A DNA stretch of 64,000 nucleotides from Agrococcus sp. SL85 (lineage in GTDB: Bacteria; Actinomycetota; Actinomycetes; Actinomycetales; Microbacteriaceae). The notes under the pieces are model-generated. The model was not told the origin of the DNA. It was given only the letters and a program-made list of their open reading frames with translations, and did no database searches. The stretch is from contig NZ_CP113066.1 in the NCBI RefSeq assembly GCF_026625845.1, positions 1,178,001 to 1,242,000 of the forward strand, given 5' to 3'. Made by a program: the position numbers and the translations under genes. Within the stretch, counting starts at the first letter, position 1. The number at the start of each line of letters is the position of its first letter. Of the stretch, positions 37,375 through 47,411 are shown in pieces.

Positions 37375-38396
37375 GCCCCTGGATGGTCGCGCTGATCACG
37401 ACGCTGCTCATCGTCGCGAGCGCATTCTTCGTCATCGTCGAGTTCGCGCTGCTCGCCGCCCGCCGCCACCGGCTCGAGGAGGAGGCGCCCCGCAGCGCCT
37501 CCGCGAGGGCCGCGCTCCGCGGCGTCAACGAGCTCACGGTCATGCTCGCGTTCGCCCAGCTGGGCATCACGGTGTGCACCTTCCTGCTCGGCGCCATCAC
37601 GAAGCCCGCGATCGACTACGCGCTCTCGCCCGTGCTCGAGGCGTGGGGCTGGCCCGCGGTGCTCGCCGACGTCGTCGCGTTCGTCCTCGCGCTCATCGTC
37701 GTCACCTTCCTCCACCTCGTGGTGGGCGAGATGGCGCCGAAGTCGTGGGCCATCGCGCATCCGGAGGCGGCCGCGAAGGCGACCGGCATCCTGGCGCGCG
37801 CCATGACCTGGCCGCTGCGGCCGTTCCTGCTGTGGATCAATCGCATCGCGAACCGGCTCGTGCAGGCGTCCGGCGTCGAGCCGGTCGACAAGGCCGCCGC
37901 GGGCGGCCAGGACGTCGACACGATCCGCGAGCTCGTCGCGCACTCGCGCGCGGCGGGCGTGCTCGAGACGCAGTACTCGGCCCCGATCCAGAAGGCGATC
38001 GATCTCGTGAGCCTCACGGTCGCGGACATCGTGCGCACGGATGCGGCACCGACCTCCGTGGGCCTCGCGGCGACCGCCGCGGACGTGCGTGCCGCCTCGG
38101 CGCGCACGGGCCACCTCCGGGTCCTCGTCGGCTCCGACGCCTCGGCGCGCGTCGTGCACGTGCGCGACACGCTCCCGGTGGACGACGCCACCCCGGTGGG
38201 CAACCTCGCGCGCGAGCCCTTCCGGGTGACCCCGGAGGCCTCGGTGCACGACGCACTCTCCCGCATGCGGCGCGACCGCGTGCAGCTGGCGACCGTCGTG
38301 TCCGGCGACCGGCTCGTGGGCGTCGTGACGCTCGACGACCTCCTGCGCGAGGTGCTGCCGGGACCGGCCGAGGAGCCGGAGCCCGCGCTCGCCTGA
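37371..38396 (+). CDS. CNNM-type transporter, short form without CorC_HlyC domain
   Basis: 341-residue second CNNM paralogue. It has the DUF21 membrane domain (MVALITTLLIVASAFFVIVEFALLAARRHR onward) and a CBS pair (about 215-330) but stops before the CorC/HlyC module present in the preceding protein. Starts on ATGA overlapping the first gene, so the two are translated in fixed ratio and may form a heterodimer. Confidence 0.88.
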   Translation: MSPWMVALITTLLIVASAFFVIVEFALLAARRHRLEEEAPRSASARAALRGVNELTVMLAFAQLGITVCTFLLGAITKPAIDYALSPVLEAWGWPAVLADVVAFVLALIVVTFLHLVVGEMAPKSWAIAHPEAAAKATGILARAMTWPLRPFLLWINRIANRLVQASGVEPVDKAAAGGQDVDTIRELVAHSRAAGVLETQYSAPIQKAIDLVSLTVADIVRTDAAPTSVGLAATAADVRAASARTGHLRVLVGSDASARVVHVRDTLPVDDATPVGNLAREPFRVTPEASVHDALSRMRRDRVQLATVVSGDRLVGVVTLDDLLREVLPGPAEEPEPALA

Positions 38397-38429
38397 GCCG
38401 GGCTCGCCCGAGCGGCGCGTCCGCGCCTC

Positions 38430-38473
38430 GGGCCATGCTCCCAGCACCGCCTGCGATGCTGGGAGCATGGCCC
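38430..38473 (+). terminator. 17-bp perfect hairpin containing the next gene's start codon
   Basis: Arms 38430-38446 and 38457-38473 are exactly complementary over 17 bases with a 10-base loop. The 3' arm includes the ATG at 38467 and a GATGCT hexamer at the leaderless -10 spacing. It can end CNNM transcription by hairpin formation and still leave a start site for the next gene. Confidence 0.65.
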
Positions 38474-39354
38474 AGGTCGTGCGCCCGCAGGGCATCATCG
38501 GACCCATCGTGCTGCTCGTGGTCGGCGCGATCGTGCTGCTCAACGCCGTGCCCGCGGCGTTCCAGTGGATCGGGTGGATCGCGCAGTCGTCGTTCGCGCT
38601 GGGCGTCGAGGGCGCCCTCGAGACGGCGCTCGTGCCGCTCGGCCTCGCGGTGGGCGCCACGTTCGTGGGCTTCCTCATGGTGCGCGGCGCGTGGGGCTCG
38701 CTCCGCCGCTCGCTGCGCGGCGCGAGCCGGCGCGCCTACGACCAGGCGCGCTCCGGCGTGCAGGGGGTGCGCGACGAGGCGGAGCGACGCTACGCGGACA
38801 CGCAGGCGCAGATGCGGCGCGCGAGCCAGGGCATCAGCGACGCGGGCGGCGCGTCCGCCCCGCAGTCGTGGCGCGACCGCATCGAGGCCGTCGCGCGCGA
38901 GGCCGAGGCTGCGCGGCAGCAGCGCCCGCAGCAGGCGATGCCGGGCCAGCAGCAGTGGCAGCCGCCGCAGCAGCCCGCGCAGCCCCGCCAGCCGGCGCCC
39001 GCCCCGCAGCAGCGGCAGCCGCAGCAGGCGCCGGGCAGCGATCGGCTCGCGCGCATCGAGCAGCTGCGCAGGCAGGTCGACGAGCGTGCGCGCCAGGCGC
39101 GCGGCGGCGGCGACGCGCGCCAGCAGGCGCAGCGGGCGGCCGCCGAGGCGCAGCGCCTCGCCGAGCGCGCAGCCTCCGCCGTCGACCCGAGCGCGATCGA
39201 CGCGGAGGTGGCGGCGCTCGTCGGCAGGCTCGACGTCGCCGACGCCGAGCGGATGCGGCGCCGCGGCTCGTCGCTCACGAGCTCGTCGCTCACGACGGGC
39301 TCGCTGGCCCGCACCTCGCTGACGCTGAACTCGCTGCTCCAGCACCGCCGCTGA
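38467..39354 (+). CDS. Membrane protein with Gln/Pro-rich linker (function unknown)
   Basis: 295-residue protein I cannot place in a named family. Two hydrophobic helices (about 11-36 and 48-77) are followed by a basic amphipathic region, a Gln/Pro-rich linker (about 152-195), a charged Arg/Ala/Gln helix likely to be coiled coil (about 198-245), and a short tail with repeated Ser-Leu pairs (SSLTSSSLTTGSL). The start lies inside a 17-bp hairpin. It follows the CNNM pair but has its own start region. Confidence 0.7.
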   Translation: MAQVVRPQGIIGPIVLLVVGAIVLLNAVPAAFQWIGWIAQSSFALGVEGALETALVPLGLAVGATFVGFLMVRGAWGSLRRSLRGASRRAYDQARSGVQGVRDEAERRYADTQAQMRRASQGISDAGGASAPQSWRDRIEAVAREAEAARQQRPQQAMPGQQQWQPPQQPAQPRQPAPAPQQRQPQQAPGSDRLARIEQLRRQVDERARQARGGGDARQQAQRAAAEAQRLAERAASAVDPSAIDAEVAALVGRLDVADAERMRRRGSSLTSSSLTTGSLARTSLTLNSLLQHRR

Positions 39355-39365
39355 GGCCGTCGGGC

Positions 39366-39448
39366 GGTCTCGCGACGGCTGCGCCCTGCGGGCGCGGCCT
39401 CCTCGGCCAGCTGCCGATCCGCAGGCCGAGGAGCGCGGCGCGGCCGCT
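39366..39448. repeat. Dispersed inverted-repeat element, copy B
   Basis: 39366-39413 matches the right arm of copy A at 33028-33075 (about 43 of 48, no gaps). Here the arms are arranged the other way round: CCTCCTCGGCC first, then GGCCGAGGAG from 39424. It fills the convergent gap before the AtoE gene and may act as terminator. Confidence 0.7.
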
Positions 39449-39464
39449 CGCTGCGCGGGGCTCG

Positions 39465-40835
39465 CTACAGCGAGACGAGCAGCAGCGTCGTCGCGAACAC
39501 GAGGCCCGAGGCGATGAGCGTGACCGTCGTGTAGCCGAGGATGTCGCGCATCTTCAGCCCGGCGATCGCGAGGAGCGGCAGGGCCCAGAACGGCTGGATC
39601 ATGTTCGTCCACTGGTCGCCGTAGGCGACGGCCATGATCGGGATCGCCGGGTCGACGCCCAGGCGCTCCGCGGCGTCGAGCATGATCGGCGCCTGCACCG
39701 CGAACTGCCCGCCGCCGGAGGGCACGAAGAAGTTCACGATGCCCGCCGCGAGCAGCGCGAGCACGCCGAAGGTCTGCGGCGTCGCGACCGCGACGAGGGC
39801 GTCCGAGAAGACCTGGATGAGCCCTGAGGCCGTCATCATGCCGAGGATGCCGGCGTAGAGCGGGAACTGCAGCAGGATCTCGCCCACGTTCGACGCGGCC
39901 TCCTTCGTGAGCCGGATGATCTCGAAGGGGCTCCGCACGAGCAGCAGGATGAGCGCGAGGAACGTCCAGTTCACGATGTCGAGCGTGATGGTGCCGCCGC
40001 GCACGAAGTGGATCACGAGGTAGGCGACGAGCGCGACGCCCACGAGCAGCGTCGGGATCCGGCTGGCGTCGATGCGGTCGGCGGGGGTGACGACCTGCTC
40101 CTCGACGGCCTCGCCGTCGCGCGCGTCGACCTGCAGCTCGACCACGCGGTCGGCGCCGCGCGGCGCGACGAGCGCGAGGGCGCCCGCGACCGCGAGCACC
40201 GTGGCGACGGCGGCGATCATGTTCCAGCTCGAGAAGGTGGTCTCGGTGACGGGCAGCGTCGCGCCCAGCTGCTCGGCGATGAAGGAGTCGGGCGTCGCGG
40301 CCGTGAGCGGCCCGGAGCCCGAGTAGCCCATGTGCCACACGACGAAGCCCGAGAAGCCGGCTGCGACGAGCATCGGGAAGTGCAGGCGCACCCCGCGCTC
40401 GCGGCCGGATGCGGCGACCTCCTTGGCCAGCAGGCCGCCGACCACGAGGCCGAGGCCCCAGGTGATGAGCGAGGCCACGGCGGCGATCACGAAGACGAAG
40501 AGGTAGGCCTGCAGCGGCGTCTGCGGCAGTGCGGAGAGCCGCGTGAGCAGGCGGCGCACGGGCCGCGTGTTCGCGAGCATGTGGCCGAGCAGCAGGATGA
40601 GCGCCATCTGCGTCATGAACGCCAGCAGGCCCGAGAGGCCGTCGCCCCAGCCCTGCACGAGGTCGACGGGATCCGTGGGCGTGATGACGAGCGCGAGGAT
40701 CGCCACCACGAAGGTCAGCACGATGCCGAAGACGAGCGCCGAGGGGATCCACCGCTCCACGAGCGAGTTGACGGGGCGCATCGCCCGCGCGAGCGGCGCG
40801 CCCGAGGGCGGGGTCCGGACAGGGCTGGTCGACAT
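39465..40835 (-). CDS. Short-chain fatty acid transporter, AtoE/TIGR00366 family
   Basis: About 456 residues with a dozen predicted TM segments, the number expected of the family. Characteristic segments are SALVFGIVLTFVVAILAL, QMALILLLGHMLANTRP, VVWHMGYSGSGPL and the C-terminal FFVPSGGGQFAVQAPIM and AYGDQWTNMIQPFWALPLL. It should import short-chain fatty acids; no AtoDA-type thiolase or CoA transferase is nearby. I chose ATG 40835, which has a GGAG site 7 bases upstream; MEWTM at 40847 is the alternative. Confidence 0.87.
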   Translation of the reverse strand: MSTSPVRTPPSGAPLARAMRPVNSLVERWIPSALVFGIVLTFVVAILALVITPTDPVDLVQGWGDGLSGLLAFMTQMALILLLGHMLANTRPVRRLLTRLSALPQTPLQAYLFVFVIAAVASLITWGLGLVVGGLLAKEVAASGRERGVRLHFPMLVAAGFSGFVVWHMGYSGSGPLTAATPDSFIAEQLGATLPVTETTFSSWNMIAAVATVLAVAGALALVAPRGADRVVELQVDARDGEAVEEQVVTPADRIDASRIPTLLVGVALVAYLVIHFVRGGTITLDIVNWTFLALILLLVRSPFEIIRLTKEAASNVGEILLQFPLYAGILGMMTASGLIQVFSDALVAVATPQTFGVLALLAAGIVNFFVPSGGGQFAVQAPIMLDAAERLGVDPAIPIMAVAYGDQWTNMIQPFWALPLLAIAGLKMRDILGYTTVTLIASGLVFATTLLLVSL

Positions 40836-40944
40836 GGTCCACTCCATCGTGCGTGTCGGGGCTGCGGGGCCGATGCCCCGCCTCGACCCTAGCCAGATCT
40901 CTCCCGGGGCCCGACCGGCACCGCGGGGATGGGATCATGGAGGC

Positions 40945-41403
40945 ATGGCTGACTCCCGTGACGACGACCGCGCCGAGGGCCGCGCGCCCGGCGACGCCCA
41001 CGAGGTCGAGGTGCGGGTGCGCCGCACGCCCAAGTACGGCGTCTTCATGGCGATCGGCGCGCTGCTCGGTGCCGTGGCCGCATGGCTGCTCGCCGCGGCG
41101 ATGGGGCCGGGCGTCGACGAGGCGGGGCAGCCCGTCGACACGAACCCCGTGATCGGCCTCTCGGTCGTCGTCGGCTTCGTGGTGGGCGCGGGCATCGGCG
41201 GCGTCGTGGCGGTGCTCGTCGACCGCTCGCTCGCGAAGCGCTCGCGCACGCTCGTGGCCGAGCACGTCGTCGTCGAGGAGGTCGTGGAGGCCGAGGCGGT
41301 CGAGGAGCCCGCGGCGCAGGTCGAGGGCTCGTTCGAGCGCGTCGAGCCGAGCCCGGCCGACGATCGGGAGCAGGCGGACCCCGACCGCCCGCGCGAGGGC
41401 TGA
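40945..41403 (+). CDS. Small two-helix membrane protein beside purF (function unknown)
   Basis: 152-residue protein: charged N-terminus with PKYGVFMAIGALLGAVAAWLLAAAM (TM about 33-55), a second TM IGLSVVVGFVVGAGIGGVVAVLV, then DRSLAKRSR and an acidic Glu-rich tail. Homologues next to purine genes are common in Microbacteriaceae and sometimes carry misleading transporter names; I see no evidence for transport. ATG 40945 fits a start 7 bases after a GATCAT hexamer. It ends 4 bases before the next gene start. Confidence 0.72.
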   Translation: MADSRDDDRAEGRAPGDAHEVEVRVRRTPKYGVFMAIGALLGAVAAWLLAAAMGPGVDEAGQPVDTNPVIGLSVVVGFVVGAGIGGVVAVLVDRSLAKRSRTLVAEHVVVEEVVEAEAVEEPAAQVEGSFERVEPSPADDREQADPDRPREG

Positions 41404-41407
41404 GCCC

Positions 41408-42482
41408 GTGGCGAGCCCGCGCGCCCGGATGGTCGTCGCGCACGCGCTCGCCTGGATCGGCTGGGGCATCGCGGCAGGCGTCGCCGCCCAGCAGGCCGTG
41501 CCGCCCGCGTCGCTCGCGCTCGCTGGCGCCGTCACGGCGCTCGTGGCGGCGCTCGGCCTCGCGCTGCCGGTGCGCGCCGCGCCCGCGCGCCACGCGGCGA
41601 TCGCGCTGCTCGTGACACTGTCGATCGAGGTCGCGCTCGGGGCGGGCGCGCTGCTCGCCGCCGACGCCGAGCGGCTGGGCGCGCTCGGCGTCGCGGCCGG
41701 CGCCGCGGGCCTCCAGGCGCGCGCCGCGCGCGCGGCCGCCGACGACGACCCATCGCTCGCGCCTGCGCTGCGCCTCGCGCCCACCCTCGCGGCGCTCGCG
41801 GGAGGGTCCGCGCTCGCGGCCGCCGCAGCGGCGCTCGGCGTCGGCGCGATCCTGCCGCTCGCCGCGGTCGTCGCGCTGCACCTGGGTGCGCTCGCGCTGC
41901 TCGTCGCAGGCCGCGCCGCAGCGCCGCGACGCGCCGAGGCCGCACCGGTCGCCGCGCTCGGCGGCGCCTGGCCGCTGCTGCTGCTCGCGGCAGGCGGCGC
42001 CGCGGCGATCGTCGCGCTCCGCCCCGCGCTCTCGGCGCTCGGCGGGGTCGAGCCGCAGCCGGCGGGACCCACGGCCCTCGCGCTCGCGATCGGCGCCCTG
42101 CTCGGGCCGCCGCTCGCGCGCGTCGCGGTGCGGCTGCCCCGCGGCGCGGGTGCGCCTGCGCTCGCGACCCTCGCGGGCGCCGCCGCGCTCGCCGCCCCCG
42201 TGGCGCGGCCGGGCACGCTCGACCTCGTCGCCGCGGCCGTGCTGGGCCTCGGCGCCGCCGCGGCGGTGGCCCTCGCCGAGCCTGGCGCGCCGCGGCGGGG
42301 CGAGCCCGGCGCCGCGGCAGCTCGCGGTGCTCGCGCTCGCGGCGGCGGGCGGCGCGGGCGTCGCCGCGCTGCTGCTCACGAGCGTGCCGGTCGCCGATGT
42401 CGTGCTCGGCGCGGCGATCGCCTGCCTCGTCGCGGGGCTCGGCGCGTGGGCGCCGGGCGTCCGCGAGCGCGTCGCCGCCTGA
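41408..42482 (+). CDS. Multi-helix hydrophobic membrane protein (one apparent frameshift)
   Basis: Corrected length 357 residues, very rich in Ala, Leu and Val with about ten TM segments, no recognised family. An extra C in AGCCT at 42279-42283 breaks the frame after VAVALAE; removing it gives LARRGGASPAPRQLAVLALAAAGGAGVAALLL and a stop at 42480-42482. Likely co-transcribed with the small membrane protein 4 bases upstream; the GTG start at 41408 has no clear ribosome site. It converges on purF, leaving only 12 bases. Confidence 0.72.
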
Positions 42483-42494
42483 GCGGCGGGCGGC

Positions 42495-43952
42495 TCAGGA
42501 GAGCTGCGAGCGCTCCACCCACTCGAGGTACTCCGGCGTCACCGAGCCCGTCACGTACTCGCCGGTGAAGCACGAGAGGTCGAGGCCCTGGATGTCGGTG
42601 CCGTCGAGGATGGCGCGCTGGAGGTCGTCGACCTCCTGGTAGACGAGGAAGTCGCTGCCGAGCGCGTCGTTCACCTGCGGGATCGTGCGGCCCGAGGCGA
42701 TGAGCTCGGCGCGCGAGGGCATGTTGATGCCGTAGACGTGCGGGTAGCGCACGGGCGGTGCGGCCGAGGTGAACGTGACGCTGTTCGTGCCGACCGAGCG
42801 CATCATCTCGACGATCTCGCGGCTCGTGGTGCCGCGCACGATCGAGTCGTCGACGACGAGCACGTTCTTGCCGCGGAACTCGCTCTCGAGCGCGTTGAGC
42901 TTCTGCCGCACCGAGCGCTTGCGCTGCTGCTGGCCCGGCATGATGAACGTGCGGCCCACGTAGCGGTTCTTGTAGAAGCCCTCGCGGTACTCGATGCCGA
43001 GGCGGCGCGCGACCTCCATCGCGGCGGGGCGCGAGGAGTCGGGGATCGGCATGACGACGTCGATCGAGCCCGAGGGCGTGAACTGCTGGATGGTGTCGGC
43101 GAGCCGCTCGCCCATGCGCAGGCGCGACTCGTAGACGTTGATGCCGTTCATCACGGAGTCGGGGCGCGCGAGGTAGACGTACTCGAACGAGCAGGGCAGC
43201 AGCACGGGGCTGTCGTGCGTCTGCGCCGCAGCGAGCTCGCCGTCGGGCGTGATGAAGATCGCCTCGCCGGGCGCGACGTCGCGCTCGATCGCGTAGCCCG
43301 AGCCCGTGAGCGCCACCGACTCGGAGGCGACCATCCACTCGGTGCGGCCGCTGTCGCTCAGGCGCGAGCCCAGCACGAGCGGGCGGATGCCGAAGGGGTC
43401 GCGGAACGCGAGCAGGCCGTGGCCGGCGATGAGCGCGATGACGCCGTAGGAGCCCTCGACGCGCTCGTGCACGCGGCGCACCGCCTGGAACAGGTGGTCG
43501 GCGTCGAGGCCCGAGCCGTTCACGAGCGACTGCAGCTCGGAACCGAGCACGTTCACGAGCATCTCGGTGTCGGAGCCGGTGTTCACGTGGCGGTGGTCGA
43601 CGGTCGCGAGCTCGCGCTCGAGCTCGCGCGTGTTCGTGAGGTTGCCGTTGTGCACGAGGACGATGCCGTAGGGCGCGTTCACGTAGAACGGCTGCGCCTC
43701 GAGCTCGTTCTCGGCCTCGCCGCGCGTCGCGTAGCGCACGTGGCCGAGGCCGAGGTCGCCGAGCAGGGCGCGCATGTCGCGGGTGCGGAACGCCTCGCGC
43801 ACCTGGCCCTTGGCCTTCCGCATGTGGATCGAGCGGCCCTGGGCCGTGGCGATGCCGGTGGAGTCCTGCCCGCGGTGCTGGAGGAGGGCCAGGGCGTCGT
43901 ACACCTGCTGGTTGACGCCCGAGTCGGAGACGATGCCGACGATGCCGCACAC
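42495..43952 (-). CDS. purF: Amidophosphoribosyltransferase
   Basis: 485-residue enzyme of the first committed purine step, making phosphoribosylamine from PRPP and glutamine. The GTG at 43952 gives MCGIVGIVSDSG; after removal of Met the Cys becomes the N-terminal nucleophile, which fixes the start. Glutaminase domain (1 to about 230: LALLQHRGQDSTGIA, HNGNLTN, NTGSDTE) and PRT domain (VLVVDDSIVRGTTSREIV, the PRPP loop) are complete. AAGGAG ribosome site. A -10 TAGGCT (43987-43992, minus strand) gives a leader of about 28 bases. Confidence 0.97.
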   Translation of the reverse strand: MCGIVGIVSDSGVNQQVYDALALLQHRGQDSTGIATAQGRSIHMRKAKGQVREAFRTRDMRALLGDLGLGHVRYATRGEAENELEAQPFYVNAPYGIVLVHNGNLTNTRELERELATVDHRHVNTGSDTEMLVNVLGSELQSLVNGSGLDADHLFQAVRRVHERVEGSYGVIALIAGHGLLAFRDPFGIRPLVLGSRLSDSGRTEWMVASESVALTGSGYAIERDVAPGEAIFITPDGELAAAQTHDSPVLLPCSFEYVYLARPDSVMNGINVYESRLRMGERLADTIQQFTPSGSIDVVMPIPDSSRPAAMEVARRLGIEYREGFYKNRYVGRTFIMPGQQQRKRSVRQKLNALESEFRGKNVLVVDDSIVRGTTSREIVEMMRSVGTNSVTFTSAAPPVRYPHVYGINMPSRAELIASGRTIPQVNDALGSDFLVYQEVDDLQRAILDGTDIQGLDLSCFTGEYVTGSVTPEYLEWVERSQLS

Positions 43953-43986
43953 AGGCGAGCTCCTTCTGCCGAGGGGGGAGGGCTCC

Positions 43987-43992
43987 AGCCTA
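43987..43992 (-). promoter_or_regulatory. purF -10 element TAGGCT
   Basis: Minus-strand TANNNT hexamer 35 bases from the purF start, leaving a short leader with AAGGAG. Confidence 0.5.
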
Positions 43993-44052
43993 GCGCCGGG
44001 CGCGTGCACGGGCGTGGGGCTCCGCCCCAGCGGCGGCTGGCACGGTGGGGGC

Positions 44053-44952
44053 ATGACCGCGATCGACGACGCCCTCGACCTCGCCCGCTCCCACGGCCTC
44101 GAGCTCGCCGCCCATGGCGCGACGCGCTCGGAGGCGGGCCTCGACTACCGGGTGGTGATGGCCGACGACGCCGAGGGCCGCCGGTGGGTCCTGCGGCTGC
44201 CGCGGCGCGACGACGTCGCCGACGGCATCCCGGCCGAGGCGCGCATCCTCGACCTCGTCGGCCCTGCGCTCGCGGACGCGGGCGTCGCGGTGCCCGACTG
44301 GCGCATCCGCGAGCGCGATCTCGTCGCCTACCCCGCGCTGCCCGGCGCGCCCGGCCTCACGCTCTCGCCCGCCGGCGAGCCGGTCTGGCACATGGATCCG
44401 CAGAGCCCCGACTACGCGGCGCGGCTCGGGCGCCTGCTCGCGCGGCTGCACGCGATCGACGTCGACGCGGCGGCCGGCGCCGGTGTCGAGGTGCGCACCG
44501 CCGAGGAGGTGCGCGCGGCTTGGCGCGACTACGTCTCCCGCGTCGAGGACGGCTTCGCGGTCGCGCCCGCGCTCGTCGACGCATGGCGGGCGTGGCTCGA
44601 CGACGACGCGTGCTGGCCCGTGCGCACCGTGATGACGCACGGCGAGATCTACCCCGCGCACGTGCTGCTCGCCGACGATGGCGCCTTCACCGGCGTGCTC
44701 GACTGGACCACCGCCCGCGTCGACGATCCCGCCCGCGACCTCGCGGCGCAGTTCGGCGCGGGCGGCGAGGCGGCGCTCGCGGCGGCGATCGAGGCGTATG
44801 GCGAGGCGGGCGGCGACGCGCATCCGGGCCTCGCACGGCAGGCGCAGCGCCTCTGGGAGGCCTCGCCCATCGGCTACGGCCTCTATGCGCTCACGACCGG
44901 CGCGCCCGCCGACCGCGAGGCCGCGCAGGCCGTGCTCGACCCGCGCGGCTGA
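44053..44952 (+). CDS. Macrolide 2'-phosphotransferase-like kinase
   Basis: 299-residue aminoglycoside/macrolide-type kinase. It aligns with macrolide 2'-phosphotransferases: GATRSEAGLDYRVVMADDAEGRRWVLRLPRR (nucleotide-binding lobe), then the catalytic loop MTHGEIYPAHVLL and GVLDWTTARVDDPARDLA, which carries the Asp that binds metal. In the catalytic HGD motif the Asp is Glu (HGE), so activity on macrolides is uncertain. It may give low intrinsic macrolide resistance. ATG 44053 has no strong ribosome site; divergent from purF. Confidence 0.75.
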   Translation: MTAIDDALDLARSHGLELAAHGATRSEAGLDYRVVMADDAEGRRWVLRLPRRDDVADGIPAEARILDLVGPALADAGVAVPDWRIRERDLVAYPALPGAPGLTLSPAGEPVWHMDPQSPDYAARLGRLLARLHAIDVDAAAGAGVEVRTAEEVRAAWRDYVSRVEDGFAVAPALVDAWRAWLDDDACWPVRTVMTHGEIYPAHVLLADDGAFTGVLDWTTARVDDPARDLAAQFGAGGEAALAAAIEAYGEAGGDAHPGLARQAQRLWEASPIGYGLYALTTGAPADREAAQAVLDPRG

Positions 44953-45000
44953 GCGCCGCGCAGGCCGAGCTCGCCGGCGCGGCACCCGGTCGCGGCGGCG

Positions 45001-46178
<1,178 letters not shown>

Positions 46179-46179
<1 letters not shown>

Positions 46180-47228
46180 CAGCTTCCTTCCGTGAAGTCG
46201 AGGATGACCTTGCCGGCGGCGCCCGAGCGGGCGCGCGCGAAGGCGGCCTCCCAGTCGGCGAACGCGAAGCGGTCGGTGATGACGGGGGAGACGTCGAGGC
46301 CCGTCTGGGCCATCGACGACATGGCGTACCAGGTCTCGTACATCTCGCGGCCGTAGATGCCCTGGATCGTCAGCATGTGCGAGACGACCTTGCCGAAGTC
46401 GACCTCGATGGGGCGGGAGGGCAGGCCCAGCATGGCGATGCGCCCGCCGAAGTTGAGGTTCTCGATGATGCCGACGAGCGCGCTCGGGGCGCCCGACATC
46501 TCGAGCGCCACGTCGAAGCCCTCGGTCATGCCGAGGTCGCGCTGCACGGCGCGGAGGTCGGTGGCGCTCGTGTCGACGGCGCGGAAGCCCAGCCGCTCGG
46601 CGAGGGCGAGGCGCGCGGGCGCGATGTCGGTGACGACGATGTGGCGGGCGCCCGCGTGCCGGGCGACCATCGCGGCCATGAGGCCGATCGGGCCCGCGCC
46701 CGTGACGAGCACGTCCTCGCCGATCACCGGGAACTTCAGCGCCGTGTGCACCGCGTTGCCGAACGGGTCGTAGATGCCGAAGACGTCGAGCTGCGCAGGC
46801 GTCGCCGTCTCGAGCGTGACGCCCGGGTGCATCCAGACGTTCGCCGCCGGGAGCACCACGAGCTCGGCGAAGGCGCCGTCGCGCTGCACGCCGAGGTTCG
46901 AGGTGCGGATGCACAGGTGCCGCCGGCCCGCGCGGCAGTTGCGGCAGTGCCCGCAGACCACGTGGCCCTCGCCGCTCATGAGCTGCCCCACGCGATAGTC
47001 GGTGACGCCCTCGCCCACCTCGACGATCTCGCCGCAGAACTCGTGCCCCACCGTGAGGCCCGGCGTCACCGCCGACTGCGCCCACGCATCCCACGCGTCG
47101 ATGTGCAGGTCGGTGCCGCAGATGCCGGCGCGCAGCACGCGCACCTTCACGTGGCCGGGCGGCGTGGTGGGCTCCGGGATGTCGACGAGCCGGAGTCCCG
47201 GCTCGCCTCGGGTCACGAGTGCTCGCAT
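46179..47228 (-). CDS. tdh: L-threonine 3-dehydrogenase
   Basis: 349-residue zinc-dependent MDR dehydrogenase oxidising threonine to 2-amino-3-ketobutyrate with NAD. Catalytic zinc ligands Cys37 (GICGTD) and the His/Glu of GHEF (about 61-64); structural zinc from the [15 protein letters not shown] cluster; nucleotide loop [20 protein letters not shown]. The [12 protein letters not shown] segment is typical of Tdh. First gene of the tdh-kbl operon and divergent from purM across a 58-bp palindromic element. The glycine made feeds PurD and one-carbon metabolism. Confidence 0.95.
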
Positions 47229-47297
47229 GGTGGCGGTCTCCGTCGACTGGGGTGGGGTGGTGGGTGTGCCGCGACCATCCTGGCACGCAGCCTTCCC

Positions 47298-47355
47298 AAC
47301 GTCTCCGCGCGCACCTCGGGCCCGGATCCGGGGTCGGGATGCGCGTGCAGACGTT
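47298..47355. repeat. 58-bp palindromic dispersed element, copy 2
   Basis: Same length and ends as the element at 21259-21316 (AACGTCTC ... GGGATGCGCG ... GACGTT); the centre differs (a GGGCCCGGATCCGGGG segment). It lies in the divergent region between tdh and purM, where a terminator is not needed, about 43 bases upstream of the purM -10. Confidence 0.72.
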
Positions 47356-47398
47356 GAGATCGCAGGGGCGGGGGCGCGGTCGGGCGCGCGGCGCTCGG

Positions 47399-47404
47399 TA
47401 GATT
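47399..47404 (+). promoter_or_regulatory. -10 element TAGATT of purM
   Basis: TAGATT (TANNNT), last T 8 bases before the purM ATG at 47412. Confidence 0.55.
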
Positions 47405-47411
47405 GGAGGCC

